A stretch of 64,000 nt of DNA from Desulfobacula sp. (GCF_014237455.1 NZ_JABZFL010000030.1:62001-126000); one strand, 5' to 3'. Positions 24,203 through 34,500 are shown, numbered from the stretch's first letter. The notes: generated from the sequence alone by a model not told the origin. Numbers and translations are program-made.

Positions 24203-24707
24203 TTCAAAAGAGAAGAGTGAATTTACAGAAAATTTGAATATCTTCAGGCAGATAGACTTTTTTTCAGGTATTCCCATTGAGGGTATAAAGCTTTTTGCCT
24301 TTCTTTGCAAAAGACAATCGTATAAAGCAGGGGAGTTTATTTTTCACCAGGATGATGATGACGGATGTTCTTATTATATTTTATCCGGAAAAGCAAAGCT
24401 TGTTCTTAATCTGGAAAAAAAAGAACACTTTATCCGTGAATATGAAGTAGAAAGTTATTTTGGTGTCCTGTCTTTAATGGCGCCTATGATAAAACAGTTT
24501 TCTCTTATTGCCACACAGGATACGACCTGTATGGTGATGAGCCGGGAGGCTTTTTCCAAGGTTGCTGATCAGTTTCCCGACATACCGCTTAAAATCGCAA
24601 GATCCGTCGGGCAAAGGGTTTTGCAGGCAGAAAGAAAATGTATTCTTGAGTTTGAATCAAAAGGAAGAGATGATTTGAAAAATCTTTTAGGCATCAGCCT
24701 GATATGA
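24177..24707 (+). CDS. Cyclic nucleotide-binding-fold (Crp-like) domain protein without DNA-binding domain
   Basis: A 176-residue protein: a cupin-like cNMP domain (IDFFSGIPIEGIKLFAFL, YKAGEFIFHQDDDDG, YYILSGKAKLVL) and a C-terminal helix, but no helix-turn-helix. In the phosphate-binding cassette the usual GE...R is replaced by YFGVLSLMAPMIKQFS, so canonical cAMP/cGMP binding looks unlikely. The start at 24177 overlaps the ABC gene end by 26 bases and has AAGGGG upstream, suggesting coupled translation. It may sense another ligand or control the transporter or switch. Confidence 0.8.
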   Translation: MNSGINKNDSKEKSEFTENLNIFRQIDFFSGIPIEGIKLFAFLCKRQSYKAGEFIFHQDDDDGCSYYILSGKAKLVLNLEKKEHFIREYEVESYFGVLSLMAPMIKQFSLIATQDTTCMVMSREAFSKVADQFPDIPLKIARSVGQRVLQAERKCILEFESKGRDDLKNLLGISLI

Positions 24708-24717
24708 GAAAGTGAGA

Positions 24718-24746
24718 TTGACAAATTAATTACGTGTTATTACAAT
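24718..24746 (+). promoter_or_regulatory. Promoter for the RsbW-STAS pair, directly at the start codon
   Basis: TTGACA, 17 bases and TACAAT form a near-perfect sigma70-type site. The expected transcript start (around 24753) falls on or next to the ATG at 24754, and no ribosome binding site precedes that ATG. Confidence 0.55.
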
Positions 24747-24753
24747 ACCTGGT

Positions 24754-25200
24754 ATGGGAAAAGTTAATTTATCCATAAAATTAAAAAATCGTTTGAATGA
24801 TTTGGACAGGATCAAAAAGGCTGTTTCAAAAATGTCCCCCTCCATCGACTGTACCAAGCGGAAATTTCAAGAAATAAATTTGATTATTGAAGAGTTGTTC
24901 ACAAACGTGGTGTGTCATGGATTCAACGATGATAAAGAACATGATATTGATTTGTATTTAACCTGTGATGAGAAGTTATTGATAATTCGTATGGAAGATG
25001 ACGGGAAGCCTTTTGATATTACAGCCGCATCCGCACCTGATACAAAATGTGCCATTGAGAAACGATTTGTCGGTGGTCTGGGAATTCACTTTGTAAAATA
25101 TTTTGCAGACGATTGTAAATATTATCGTAAAAAGGGTAAAAATATAATTGTGCTCAAAAAGTATATAACAAAGAATGAACAGGTAAATGTCGAATCTTGA
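24754..25200 (+). CDS. RsbW-like anti-sigma factor / serine kinase (HATPase)
   Basis: A 148-residue GHKL ATPase of the RsbW/SpoIIAB type. The N-box is INLIIEELFTNVVCHGF, the G1 box DDGKPFD and the G2 box GGLGIHFVKYFAD. Such kinases phosphorylate a STAS antagonist and bind a partner (often a sigma factor) when the antagonist is phosphorylated. The STAS gene follows 31 bases later and the phosphatase is encoded upstream, completing a partner switch. No sigma factor gene is present here, so the final target may not be a sigma factor. It may be translated from a leaderless mRNA. Confidence 0.87.
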   Translation: MGKVNLSIKLKNRLNDLDRIKKAVSKMSPSIDCTKRKFQEINLIIEELFTNVVCHGFNDDKEHDIDLYLTCDEKLLIIRMEDDGKPFDITAASAPDTKCAIEKRFVGGLGIHFVKYFADDCKYYRKKGKNIIVLKKYITKNEQVNVES

Positions 25201-25231
25201 CTTAAAATAACAATCATAAGGGATATCATTC

Positions 25232-25564
25232 ATGAAAATTTTCCAGGAAAATAATAACGGGATAGAAATATTTAGTGTGAAGGGCAGTCTTGATTCCAAC
25301 ACATCAACAGAATTTGAAACTCGGATATATGCTGCTCTTGAAAGTGGTCAACGTAAACTGATTCTCAATTTGGAAGATCTGGATTATATCTCAAGTGCCG
25401 GTATAAGAGTGATGTTGAAAACGACAAAGGATCTCAATCGTATGGATGGGAATATCGTACTTTGTACATTGCAGGATTATGTGAGAGAAGTCTTTGATAT
25501 AGCCGGCTTTGACGGGTACCTGAATATTGAAAACAACCTAAAGGCAGCAATGGATAATATTTGA
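25232..25564 (+). CDS. STAS-domain anti-anti-sigma factor (RsbV/SpoIIAA-like)
   Basis: A 110-residue single STAS domain. The phosphorylation region reads DLDYISSAGIRVM, with a Ser at the usual target position, and the N-terminal strand is IEIFSVKGSLDSNT. It should be phosphorylated by the RsbW-like kinase encoded just upstream and dephosphorylated by the SpoIIE-type phosphatase. A clear AAGGGAT ribosome binding site precedes it. It ends 2 bases before the convergent PqqD-like gene. Confidence 0.9.
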   Translation: MKIFQENNNGIEIFSVKGSLDSNTSTEFETRIYAALESGQRKLILNLEDLDYISSAGIRVMLKTTKDLNRMDGNIVLCTLQDYVREVFDIAGFDGYLNIENNLKAAMDNI

Positions 25565-25566
25565 AA

Positions 25567-25944
25567 TTAAGGTTCTTTAATCCCGATCAACCCTTTCTCT
25601 CCCAATGATCGCAAAAAAAGTGTAACGGAAATTTCAGCCTCTTTATAGTTCAAGCTATGGCGGACCGCAAATTCTTTGATAATCGTTTTAACATTTTTTT
25701 CTCCGTCTAAAAGAGACCAGACATCAACTCCTAACCCGTCAAGCTGTATTTTCCTTGTGAATGTATTTTTTTGGTTTCGGCCGACTATTTTTTGTATCCT
25801 TAAAAAAAATGGCTTATACATGGCCTGATATGTAAGAATCAAATCACCTGAATCCAGAAAGTTTTCTTTAACCGTTGTGTTTTTTTCAGGAACGCACAAG
25901 AGGGCATCATTTTTTTTAAGACCGCTTTTTTTTTTAAATGTCAC
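25567..25944 (-). CDS. PqqD-like domain protein
   Basis: A 125-residue protein whose C-terminal half looks like a PqqD/RiPP-recognition-element winged helix: RKIQLDGLGVDVWSLLDGEK, then TIIKEFAVRHSLN and FLRSLGEKGLI. PqqD domains usually bind a leader peptide for a modifying enzyme, but many stand-alone copies have other roles. It is the last gene of the eight-gene minus-strand operon and overlaps the preceding gene by 11 bases. No precursor peptide or modifying enzyme was recognised in the operon; a radical SAM gene lies divergently at the far end. Confidence 0.7.
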   Translation of the reverse strand: MTFKKKSGLKKNDALLCVPEKNTTVKENFLDSGDLILTYQAMYKPFFLRIQKIVGRNQKNTFTRKIQLDGLGVDVWSLLDGEKNVKTIIKEFAVRHSLNYKEAEISVTLFLRSLGEKGLIGIKEP

Positions 25945-26827
25945 CGATAATAGACTCTTTTATTAAATCGTGTTTAAATTTTTTCCGGGAATCAACCATA
26001 ACACCGATAATTCTATTGCTTGTTTTCTCCTGGCATATTCTAAAAACTATGTAGCGTGAGTAACGGTTAAGGAAGGGCAGGGTATGGCTGTTTTTTAAAA
26101 TACCCTGCCGATAATTCCATTGAAAACAATCGCCATATTTACAAACACCTGATTTTGCAAATCCTTGGAGCTGGCTGAGCCGTTGGGTAGCAAATGTTGT
26201 GAGATTCGTTTTTGACAGCAAAAATAATGCAGGCCCCCAACTGAAAATAGTCAGTTTTGTTTTTTTGTGATCAAAATTTAAAATATAGCAGCCGGGTTTA
26301 AAACTATAGTCCGTCATGTTAAACCTGTGCGGTGTTGAAAAATGCAACCCAAATACTCGCCAGTATATGTGATCATCGTTTGAATGGTCTTTATATGATA
26401 GTAGAATTGACTTTTGCAACGCGTCAAATGTTTTTGATTTTGAAAAAAATCGTATCAAAGAAAGTTTTTTACAATGAGAGCAGAAAATAAGTGAACCCCT
26501 ACCGGAGGAAGAGGCGCTTTCCCATGAAAAAAAGAAAAATTCAAGATCCTGGTTGGTTTGTTTAAAAGAACCGGGTGCCGGACGCTCATAAATTTTAATT
26601 TTAATTTTTTTTTGTATTTGGGCTATAAAGTTTTTTAAGTATTTTTCAAGGGTGAATTTTTCCGGAGAATCAGTCCATTTTATTTCCATTCGTGGCTGGG
26701 TATCTTCACCTATAATGACATGGTCCTTATCAAGACTGTCAATTTCCCAACTCATTGGTAGTCTGAGCGAGATGCTATTCCAGGCAAATTTTTTCTGTAA
26801 AAATTCCTCTTGGCTATGCATTAACAA
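25934..26827 (-). CDS. Unrecognised 297-residue protein paired with a PqqD-like protein
   Basis: No signal peptide or membrane helix is visible and I recognise no domain. The protein is rich in aromatic and basic residues and contains one CxxC pair (FCSHCKKLS) plus other cysteines. It overlaps the PqqD-like gene and lies 12 bases after the secreted-protein gene, so it is part of the operon. It may be a partner of the PqqD-like protein. Confidence 0.6.
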   Translation of the reverse strand: MLMHSQEEFLQKKFAWNSISLRLPMSWEIDSLDKDHVIIGEDTQPRMEIKWTDSPEKFTLEKYLKNFIAQIQKKIKIKIYERPAPGSFKQTNQDLEFFFFSWESASSSGRGSLIFCSHCKKLSLIRFFSKSKTFDALQKSILLSYKDHSNDDHIYWRVFGLHFSTPHRFNMTDYSFKPGCYILNFDHKKTKLTIFSWGPALFLLSKTNLTTFATQRLSQLQGFAKSGVCKYGDCFQWNYRQGILKNSHTLPFLNRYSRYIVFRICQEKTSNRIIGVMVDSRKKFKHDLIKESIIGDI

Positions 26828-26839
26828 CAGCTCTTTTCA

Positions 26840-27448
26840 TTAATGGGGGATATACAGATCCCACAAGGCTTTTCTTTTCAGCTTGGGCAGAGGCTCTATA
26901 CTATTTTTACTTGGAAATTTTGTCATAAAACAAGCCCTTTCTTTTTCGACCTGGCTGGTCAGTGTAAGTTTTACTGCATTCCCAAGTTTTTCATCCTCAA
27001 CCATGGTGTTGTGCTGCAGGATAAGACTTGTTCTTTCTTTTTTGTCATTTACAAATGACCATTTCCAGGCAATCATTGTTTGGAAGGAATCACCACGGTA
27101 TTCGCTTGGGGAGCCCAGTTCTTTTTCATATCTGCGCAATAATTTTTTAAAAAAGGATTTTGATGAATCAGAAAATTTTAATTTGATTCTCAATATTTTA
27201 CTGGGTGCATCACATAATCCGTAGGTGATCGACCCGGATTTGAATCCTGCCCGTTGGATTGTCTTACCTTCACCGAGGTATGGATTAAATGCATTATCCC
27301 TGCAGGTTCTCATATCAATGAGGTCAGGATAGTTGGAAATATTGTCTCCCAGTTCAAACCCGCCAAGATGGGTTGGAAATTTTGCCTGGGCATAATTTGG
27401 GAGTAACAAAAAAATTGAAAAACAGAAAAAGAGCATTTTTATTTTCAT
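26840..27448 (-). CDS. Secreted protein of unknown function
   Basis: I prefer the ATG at 27448 (MKIKMLFFCFSIFLLLP..., with AAGGCGAA upstream) to the ORF-track start at 27493; the N-terminus is then a standard signal peptide ending YAQA. The mature part of about 180 residues contains 'THLGGFELGDNI', a YGLCDAPSKILRIKLKF strand and WKWSFVNDK. It is probably periplasmic. The family is not recognised. It sits between the OPT-like permease and the 297-residue protein in the operon. Confidence 0.6.
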   Translation of the reverse strand: MKIKMLFFCFSIFLLLPNYAQAKFPTHLGGFELGDNISNYPDLIDMRTCRDNAFNPYLGEGKTIQRAGFKSGSITYGLCDAPSKILRIKLKFSDSSKSFFKKLLRRYEKELGSPSEYRGDSFQTMIAWKWSFVNDKKERTSLILQHNTMVEDEKLGNAVKLTLTSQVEKERACFMTKFPSKNSIEPLPKLKRKALWDLYIPH

Positions 27449-27526
27449 TATCGTTCGCCTTGTATTCGAAAATGTTTTCAGGTTTTCGTTCAAACATTAT
27501 TTATAGTTTACCACAAGTATTATTTT

Positions 27527-29488
27527 TTAAAAAGCAGTACTTCCAAGAGATTTTAATATGAGCGTAAGACCCATTGCAAACATGCCGGTAAGTCCCATTC
27601 CGCATGAAAAGCCTGCCAGCAGGACCGGTGCATATTGACGCCATTGTTTTCCATATCGTTTCAGAAAAAAGAACCGGCCCAGAAGTGCACCGAGAACTTC
27701 TAAAATAAGACCATGGGGAGTGCTTTGGCCAAGCCCCCGGACAATACCGTAAATTAAGAGAATTGGTAATCCAAAAAAAGTGAGAATTGCATAAGTGATG
27801 ACACCAAAACCCATGCCTGAGAAAACGACATTCCCATTTAATGCCTGGTAAAAAAGAGAGTTGCCTTCCATGGTTGAGGATTGCATTAATAGTGTATTTA
27901 ATGCCTGAAGGTGCCATAGTTCCTGGGCATAGGGGTAACTGCTGGACGGGATGGGAGCCAGCCGCCAGATGAATTGTGAAAAAAGCAGGCTTGCAATCAT
28001 TACAACCGGGAAAACAATAAATTCTGCTTTGATCACACCTCTCAGGCTTGTCCCGGTCAGTTCAATTTGTCTGAAATTTACAGTTGCTTCACCATAATTA
28101 TGGATGGGGATCGGTGCATACCAAATCTCAATTCCCTGATATCCGAAATATTTTGCCCCGGCTATGAAACTTGCTTCCCGAACCAAAGGAAGACTGACAA
28201 ATTGTCCGGCAATTCCTTCCATCCTGGCAGTGATATAGGAAATGACCGGGGTATAGACAAATCCGTAAATAAGGAAAAAAATCCATGGAAAGGTAGGAAC
28301 TAAAATGGTACACAGCACCACATAGGAAAGGGTCGAAAATATATAAATGGCAATGGCAATCCTGAAATCAAAATCTCCCCTGCCCGGGGGAGGGTTGAAA
28401 AGGTCTTTTAAACTGCCTCTTTCCATGTTTGAAGACCCTTTAAAGGACTTAATGACCTGCCACAACCCGATCAGTCCGATGGAAAGTCCAAGCCCGATAC
28501 CAAAGCTCATATAAAAATCAAAATTGTTGGCAAAAATAGTTTCAACAGTTCCCATGCCCTGGTGCCAGCTATGAAGGATTCCATTTTGATACAGCATCGG
28601 GTTGACAATGATGGTAATTAAAAGTCCGATAAGTCCGCCGATTACAGCCCAGAAAGGAAGAACCATACCCAGAAAGATCAGTCCGAGATCAAGCTGAATA
28701 CCGGTTGCAACTGCCGGAAGGATACCTTCGGTATGTCTTGTCAGCTCAACCCAGGGGATGGGAATCAGTCGAATAGGTTCGGTAAAAATAAGGCCCGAAA
28801 CTGCCGGAAGGAGAATATAAACTGCTCCAAACGCAAGCCCGATGACACCGCCAATGGAAAAGACCCGCCATTTCCAGCTTTTGATCTTTTCATCTCTGGA
28901 TTCTGCCAGGGCAATGGTCCCCAGTGCTCCCACCGGTGCCATGGGAAAGGGCAATTTTTCAACATCGGAAGTGATCCGAAACAATGCATACCCCAAACCA
29001 AACTGATCTATTCTCTGGATGACTTGTGAACCGACCAAGAGAAGAATGGGAATTAACCAGTCCTGGTGAAAAAAGGTTCTTTCCAGAATCGCAATCGATT
29101 CGGGTTGGGGTGCTATCCATGATGGTATAAATTCTGTCAAACCAAGCATCCTGGCGGCATCGGATTGAACCAGGTATTGATTCCATAAAAGCCCTTGAAA
29201 AGGTGATGCCATTGCTGCACCGGCCATATAATAAAGAAGAAATATTTCCTGCTGTTTTAAGTCGGAATACGCCCTTTTTGCAATTTCTGCAAAAAGGATA
29301 ATGGTCACCCATCTTGCGGCTGGACCAATCCCTGTGCCGATGACCAGCTGAAGATACATGCTTCCCGGCATCATGAGAAAACCGATAAAAATGGCACCCA
29401 CAATAGTCTTCCAGTTAAACCCTTCTTCGAAATGATCGGGTGGTTTTAAAAGATCGCGGTATTCTTTCAGCTCTTTATCATCATACAT
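27527..29488 (-). CDS. OPT-like multi-pass membrane protein
   Basis: A 653-residue integral membrane protein with about 14-16 hydrophobic segments. After a short cytoplasmic start come FNWKTIVGAIFIGFLMMPG and LYYMAGAAMASPFQGLLWN. The size, helix number and proline/glycine-rich loops recall the oligopeptide transporter (OPT) superfamily, though I cannot confirm this by eye. It follows a second large membrane protein after 35 bases. The two may form a heteromeric transporter. The substrate is unknown; peptides or metal chelates would be typical of OPT. Confidence 0.65.
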   Translation of the reverse strand: MYDDKELKEYRDLLKPPDHFEEGFNWKTIVGAIFIGFLMMPGSMYLQLVIGTGIGPAARWVTIILFAEIAKRAYSDLKQQEIFLLYYMAGAAMASPFQGLLWNQYLVQSDAARMLGLTEFIPSWIAPQPESIAILERTFFHQDWLIPILLLVGSQVIQRIDQFGLGYALFRITSDVEKLPFPMAPVGALGTIALAESRDEKIKSWKWRVFSIGGVIGLAFGAVYILLPAVSGLIFTEPIRLIPIPWVELTRHTEGILPAVATGIQLDLGLIFLGMVLPFWAVIGGLIGLLITIIVNPMLYQNGILHSWHQGMGTVETIFANNFDFYMSFGIGLGLSIGLIGLWQVIKSFKGSSNMERGSLKDLFNPPPGRGDFDFRIAIAIYIFSTLSYVVLCTILVPTFPWIFFLIYGFVYTPVISYITARMEGIAGQFVSLPLVREASFIAGAKYFGYQGIEIWYAPIPIHNYGEATVNFRQIELTGTSLRGVIKAEFIVFPVVMIASLLFSQFIWRLAPIPSSSYPYAQELWHLQALNTLLMQSSTMEGNSLFYQALNGNVVFSGMGFGVITYAILTFFGLPILLIYGIVRGLGQSTPHGLILEVLGALLGRFFFLKRYGKQWRQYAPVLLAGFSCGMGLTGMFAMGLTLILKSLGSTAF

Positions 29489-29523
29489 GTATCACAGCCT
29501 TATAAATCCTTTGTCTTTATCAT

Positions 29524-31551
29524 TTATGTCGGTAGTACCTGGTATCCATATTCAGTGAAAAATCCAATAATGGCCCATGTCCCGCCTATGAGAAAATCAC
29601 CCATAATCAGTCCCACAAAGAAATACCGCATTTTTTTAAATAAGATCACTCCGCCATACCGCATACATAATGTATTAAATATCCATCCGATGAAAAAGCT
29701 CAACCAGAGAATTTTCATGGCTGAACTGTAAACCATCAGATACCCGATGGGATGAAGAGGCCACCAGTAAAACCGGTGGTAGCAAATCACGAGGATGCCC
29801 ATTACAACCGCACCTGCGGCTGCAAATAATTTGATGGAATCTCCCTGTTCAATACTGTTTTGCAGGAGGGGGAAAAGATTGTTATACATGGACACGGTTG
29901 TTCGGGTTGCCCAGTCAAGCTGGAGTTCTCTTATCCCGTACCGGTAGCAGAGCAATATCATGGCAATGGCAGAAACCAGAAGGCAAAGGAACATGGCCAC
30001 CAAAATAGCCAATGCAATTTTTCCCTGTCCACTAGCATGTCGGGTTACCCTTCTTGTGTGCAGGATGGACGGTGCCACAGACTCTCTTAAATCTACAAAC
30101 AGTATTTTTTGACTGATCCCGGCTAAGACCAGTGCCACACTGGAAAATATTTTCAGACCCAAAATGGTATTAACGGCATCCAGCGGAGCAACCGTCAATG
30201 TAAAGTATGTGACGCCTCCTTGACAGATCACCCGGGTGGCAACCATTGTAAATAAAATAAAAAAAGTGATTAAAATAATGCTTTGAAAAATAGAGACACC
30301 ATGAAAGGAAAACCAGATGACAAGTGTTATAAATCCGAAACTGGTTCCCCAGAATGCAAGTTTATCATCCATATGGTTTGAATTATTATCACTCTGGCCA
30401 AATCCGAGTGCATTTTTTGTCATTTTAATAAAATGAAATCTGGCTAACCAGATCAGGAATATTGCAAAAACAATAAATGCACCAATCATCTGGGTTTCTT
30501 CAGGACTTGCCAGCGTTGGACCAAATGTTGTGCCAAGTTCTGATGCGGGAAAACTGTATCCTGTGACAGACAAAACACCCGTGAAAAAAGCACCCAGTAT
30601 GAAAAAAAACCAGAAAGAAAATGATACCTGTTTTGATGCTAAAAACGCAAAACCGATAAAGGCCGGATAAAGGTATAATTTAAGCTTGATAAATCCCGTC
30701 AGGATGCCTTGTTTGGGAAAATAAGGGCCAGCAAGAATCAAGGTGTTAATGTGTGGGAACGAGGGAAAATAAAAATTCAACCCGTTCAGGAGATGAAGAC
30801 AAATCGGAATTCCAAGTCCGATTAATAAAAATTTATTCCCAAAGAAAGAAGACAATTTGTCTTGGTCAAGCGCACTTTGTATCATTTTCGGTACGATCAA
30901 AAGTGGAAAATTCATCCGCTCATTTTCCATGGCCTGCCGGGTAATCATATGAATGAGGCAGAGAATTAAAAAATAGCAGATGAATATAAAAATTCCCCAG
31001 GACAAAAATGGCACTGCCCATGTGTGCCAGGGGACCTTGGAGGTAAGTTCCAGCCACCCCATGTCCTGTCCACCGTCAATACCGTTGTAAAGCATTTCAA
31101 TGGCTTTGCCATCCTGGGGGAAAAGGTTTTTGGGTAGAAACGGGTGAAGAACTTCCTGCCATCGGTTTTCCACACTGGCAAAATAGTATGGTGCGGTCAG
31201 GTTGATGAAAAATGTCCTGGCAAACCCGGTATAGGCAATCCCTGAGACGAGAATCATCAGGCCCCATGTAAAAAGAAGTTCAGTCCCTGAAAGAAGGGTT
31301 TGGACCTTAAACAGTTTTCGGGCCAAAGCAGTGATAATCGTTAACCAGAATAAAAGGTAAAAGGGTGCCAGAGGAAAGTACCCGCCACCCAGAGGCGTTG
31401 CATTCCGATAGACATTATTAAAAGGTGTCAGGGCACAAATCAACACTGCAAGGAAAATTGCAATAATGTATGCCCGGGGCCTGATGGCAACCCATTTTTT
31501 TTTAGTTTCAGGCAATATTTGTTTTCTTCTCCTTATATTCTTCCTTTTCAT
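29524..31551 (-). CDS. DUF6785/OPT-like multi-pass membrane protein
   Basis: A 675-residue membrane protein with many helices; the N-terminus is basic ([10 protein letters not shown]). Segments such as IRPRAYIIAIFLAVLICALT, 'PLGGGYFPLAPFYLLFW' and ENERMNFPLLIVPKM match what I remember of the DUF6785/DUF6784 proteins, which resemble OPT transporters. Its start overlaps the end of the 1602-residue gene by 44 bases, so translation is likely coupled. It is related in general layout to the next gene. Confidence 0.65.
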   Translation of the reverse strand: MKRKNIRRRKQILPETKKKWVAIRPRAYIIAIFLAVLICALTPFNNVYRNATPLGGGYFPLAPFYLLFWLTIITALARKLFKVQTLLSGTELLFTWGLMILVSGIAYTGFARTFFINLTAPYYFASVENRWQEVLHPFLPKNLFPQDGKAIEMLYNGIDGGQDMGWLELTSKVPWHTWAVPFLSWGIFIFICYFLILCLIHMITRQAMENERMNFPLLIVPKMIQSALDQDKLSSFFGNKFLLIGLGIPICLHLLNGLNFYFPSFPHINTLILAGPYFPKQGILTGFIKLKLYLYPAFIGFAFLASKQVSFSFWFFFILGAFFTGVLSVTGYSFPASELGTTFGPTLASPEETQMIGAFIVFAIFLIWLARFHFIKMTKNALGFGQSDNNSNHMDDKLAFWGTSFGFITLVIWFSFHGVSIFQSIILITFFILFTMVATRVICQGGVTYFTLTVAPLDAVNTILGLKIFSSVALVLAGISQKILFVDLRESVAPSILHTRRVTRHASGQGKIALAILVAMFLCLLVSAIAMILLCYRYGIRELQLDWATRTTVSMYNNLFPLLQNSIEQGDSIKLFAAAGAVVMGILVICYHRFYWWPLHPIGYLMVYSSAMKILWLSFFIGWIFNTLCMRYGGVILFKKMRYFFVGLIMGDFLIGGTWAIIGFFTEYGYQVLPT

Positions 31552-34500
31552 CCCTGTCCATGGATCTCCAGATTAAAAGCTGCTTTCTCATGAGATTAAC
31601 AAATCTTTTATTGATCCGCCACCAGGTGTTTCGTTCACCGGATTCACGCCTTATGTTCATGCGTATCTCTTGATGTTTTTTATAATATTGTGATGGATGG
31701 AATACGATACTAATGTCCTGCATGACACCCAGATCAAAGGGAGCAAGCCAGGCTGTAAAATTGATTTTCAAATTATTTTTGTCTGATAATTTTGATGATA
31801 CCGTATGTTTTTTGTCTGAAGACAGTTCCAGGTTATCCACCGAGAAAATGCCTTGGGATATTTCTTGATGGGCTTTAAGGAACTGGTAGAGATAACCCGA
31901 GACACTCTGTATTTCACTTGTTTTAATTAAAAAAGGCAATTCAATATCCAGAGTGTCGCCCTTGGCTTTAGCAAGCTCCCATGATTTTTCAACATCCGGT
32001 ATGGCAATCGAAGCGGCAACCCGGGAGGGATATATGGAGGATAAAATGACAACCAGCATGACCAGTGCCATGGCAAACACACCGCCCAAAGAAGAATAGT
32101 TCACGGTGATACCGTTGAGAAGAGCGGTTCCTGCAAAGACTTTAACCATGACCTGGGCAAGAATATACCCTAAAACCACGCTGAGTACAGCATAGGAAAG
32201 GGCTTCAGCAATAAAGATAATTGAAACATGGGAGGGTGCCATGCCGATGGAAGTATAAATACCAATTTCCCTTTTTCTTTCCTGAACACTGCCTATCATA
32301 GTGTTCAGTACGATAAAAATAGAAATGAGAATGGGGATCAAAATATTGGGCACCCCTGAATAATCGAGGCTGTCACTTGCATTATAGAGAAAAACTCCTG
32401 TTTTTTCCCCAGAGAAGAGCCATAATCCGAATCGATCCACCATTTCATAAGTAGAGTCATGACTGTCAGGATTGTTCTTATGTTTTAATGCAATACTTTT
32501 AAGATTTCCCCCCAGAGAAATAAGGGTTTTATAGGGAATGATCACGGTTTGATCAAAAGGGATATGTTTGTACCGGCTTTGAAAGGCTTTGATATCCTCC
32601 CCAGATTCCATGGCTTCCATTTCTGCATCTGTGGTCATATGAAAAACCTCATCCGGGAAAATTGCCGGTGTTATGGGTTCTCCATCAAGATCCCTGAATT
32701 TATCAAATTTATCCCCGGAAAAAATGCCGATAACTTTAAACGGAATGGACCAAAGCATAATATTTCGGTCATCGGGATGTCGGTTTAAAAGATTTAGCTT
32801 GGCTGCCATTCTTTCGGAAATGATGATCGAATATCGGTCAGTATCCCAAAACCATCGACCCTGGGTCATAAAGTTTGAAAGACCGCTGATTTCCGGTTCT
32901 TTGGGAGATAAGCCAATCAGACCATTTGCTTCAAAGGTTTGATCCTGATGACGTATGGGAATCTTTGTCGCCCGGGTTCGATTTTGGGTTTCAAGCCAGG
33001 CCCTTGGCGCTGCAATCATATTTGAGGTCACGGTATTTTCGATTATTTTGAATGCTTCGGTGGGGAGACCTTTCCAGTTCAGTTGTTTTATCAAAAGCCC
33101 CTGATAGGGTGTTTGATCATTGTACAATAGTTTGGAGTGCTGGCGAATGTTTTTAACCGAAGTAAAGCTCATGATTGTAAACGTAAGAATAATAAGTGTC
33201 GTACAGGTGAGGACGGTTCTGATTTTTCTTCTCCGAAGATTATTGACTCCCATGAAGAAAGAGGCAGAAAATGCTTTTAAAAAACTTATTTCTCCTCCAT
33301 TTCCCCTTTTTCCCTGTCGCTGTATTTGTTTCATTTCATTCTCAAAATGATGAAAAATGATCCATGTCACCATGGCAGACAATCCAGTGATGAAAAATGC
33401 AAGAATCACAACGATGGGACTATAGGCCAATTCAAATGCCGGATGAACATTATAAATAATGGTGATAAGAATAATTAAAATCGTCAGGAAACCGGCAATT
33501 CTTTTATAAATATTGATAAAGGCAAAGGCAAAGCGCTCCAGGCAAAAAGCAAACGGTGCAAATAACATAATATAAAACAGAACACCATAAAGCACATCTT
33601 TCTGGATAGTTTCAACATGGTCGTATACCCTTCCGGCAAGGGCAAGAGATGTGCCGGCCGAATTAAAAAATTTATCATATTTTAAATTTTCAAAATTCAG
33701 TTTTGCATTTTCCAATGCCTGGTTCCCCTGGATTCTTAATTCCCTGATTTTCCGGTTATTAATTCCCTTGTGTTCAAGGTTGTCTATCCTCGGGTTCAAC
33801 AACGCCCACATATCTTTCGCCGCAAGATACTGGGTGGGCGTAATCAACGGGTTCTCATCAATTCGATATCCTCTGCCAGCATGATGTTTTGGGTCGGAAT
33901 GGGTTAATAGCAGCTTTTTGGTCAGAAGGGTGTCTGATAACGCTATTTTCAGACGGGTTCCGGGCCGGAGATAAATGGAGTTGATAATAGAGGATCTGGT
34001 ATCAATCCTGCTGTACCAATATTGTATTGGGGCGGCACCCGTTCTGGCATCCAGGATCACTATCTTCGTCATATACTGGAAGGTTCTGGGTTCAAGAAGA
34101 TTGAGTATGGTTGTCTGGCTGCAGGGAAACATAACAAGATCGGTTTCCATATTTTTTTTTGTTACTTTAACACGATATCGTGCCTTTGTGGTCTTTCTTT
34201 TATCAATCGTCCAGGTGGTATTTCCGGTTGTTTTATCGAATTTATAACCTTCAATAATCACTTTATGGAGGGTTGATTTTTTGGTTGCCACACCTTTGAT
34301 CATAAATTGACCTGATTCATCAACCATATTATGGAATGTCCCATGGCCCTGGAATGAGAGAATAACGCTGCCAGGCGCCGGGGCATCGGCAAACACAGCA
34401 CCATGTCTTAAAAAGTTAGCCTGCCCCCTTACCGTGGCAAAATCATTTCGCGGAGGTCGTGTGCCGGAAATATCAGGTGTGGAGGCAATAATTTTAATAA

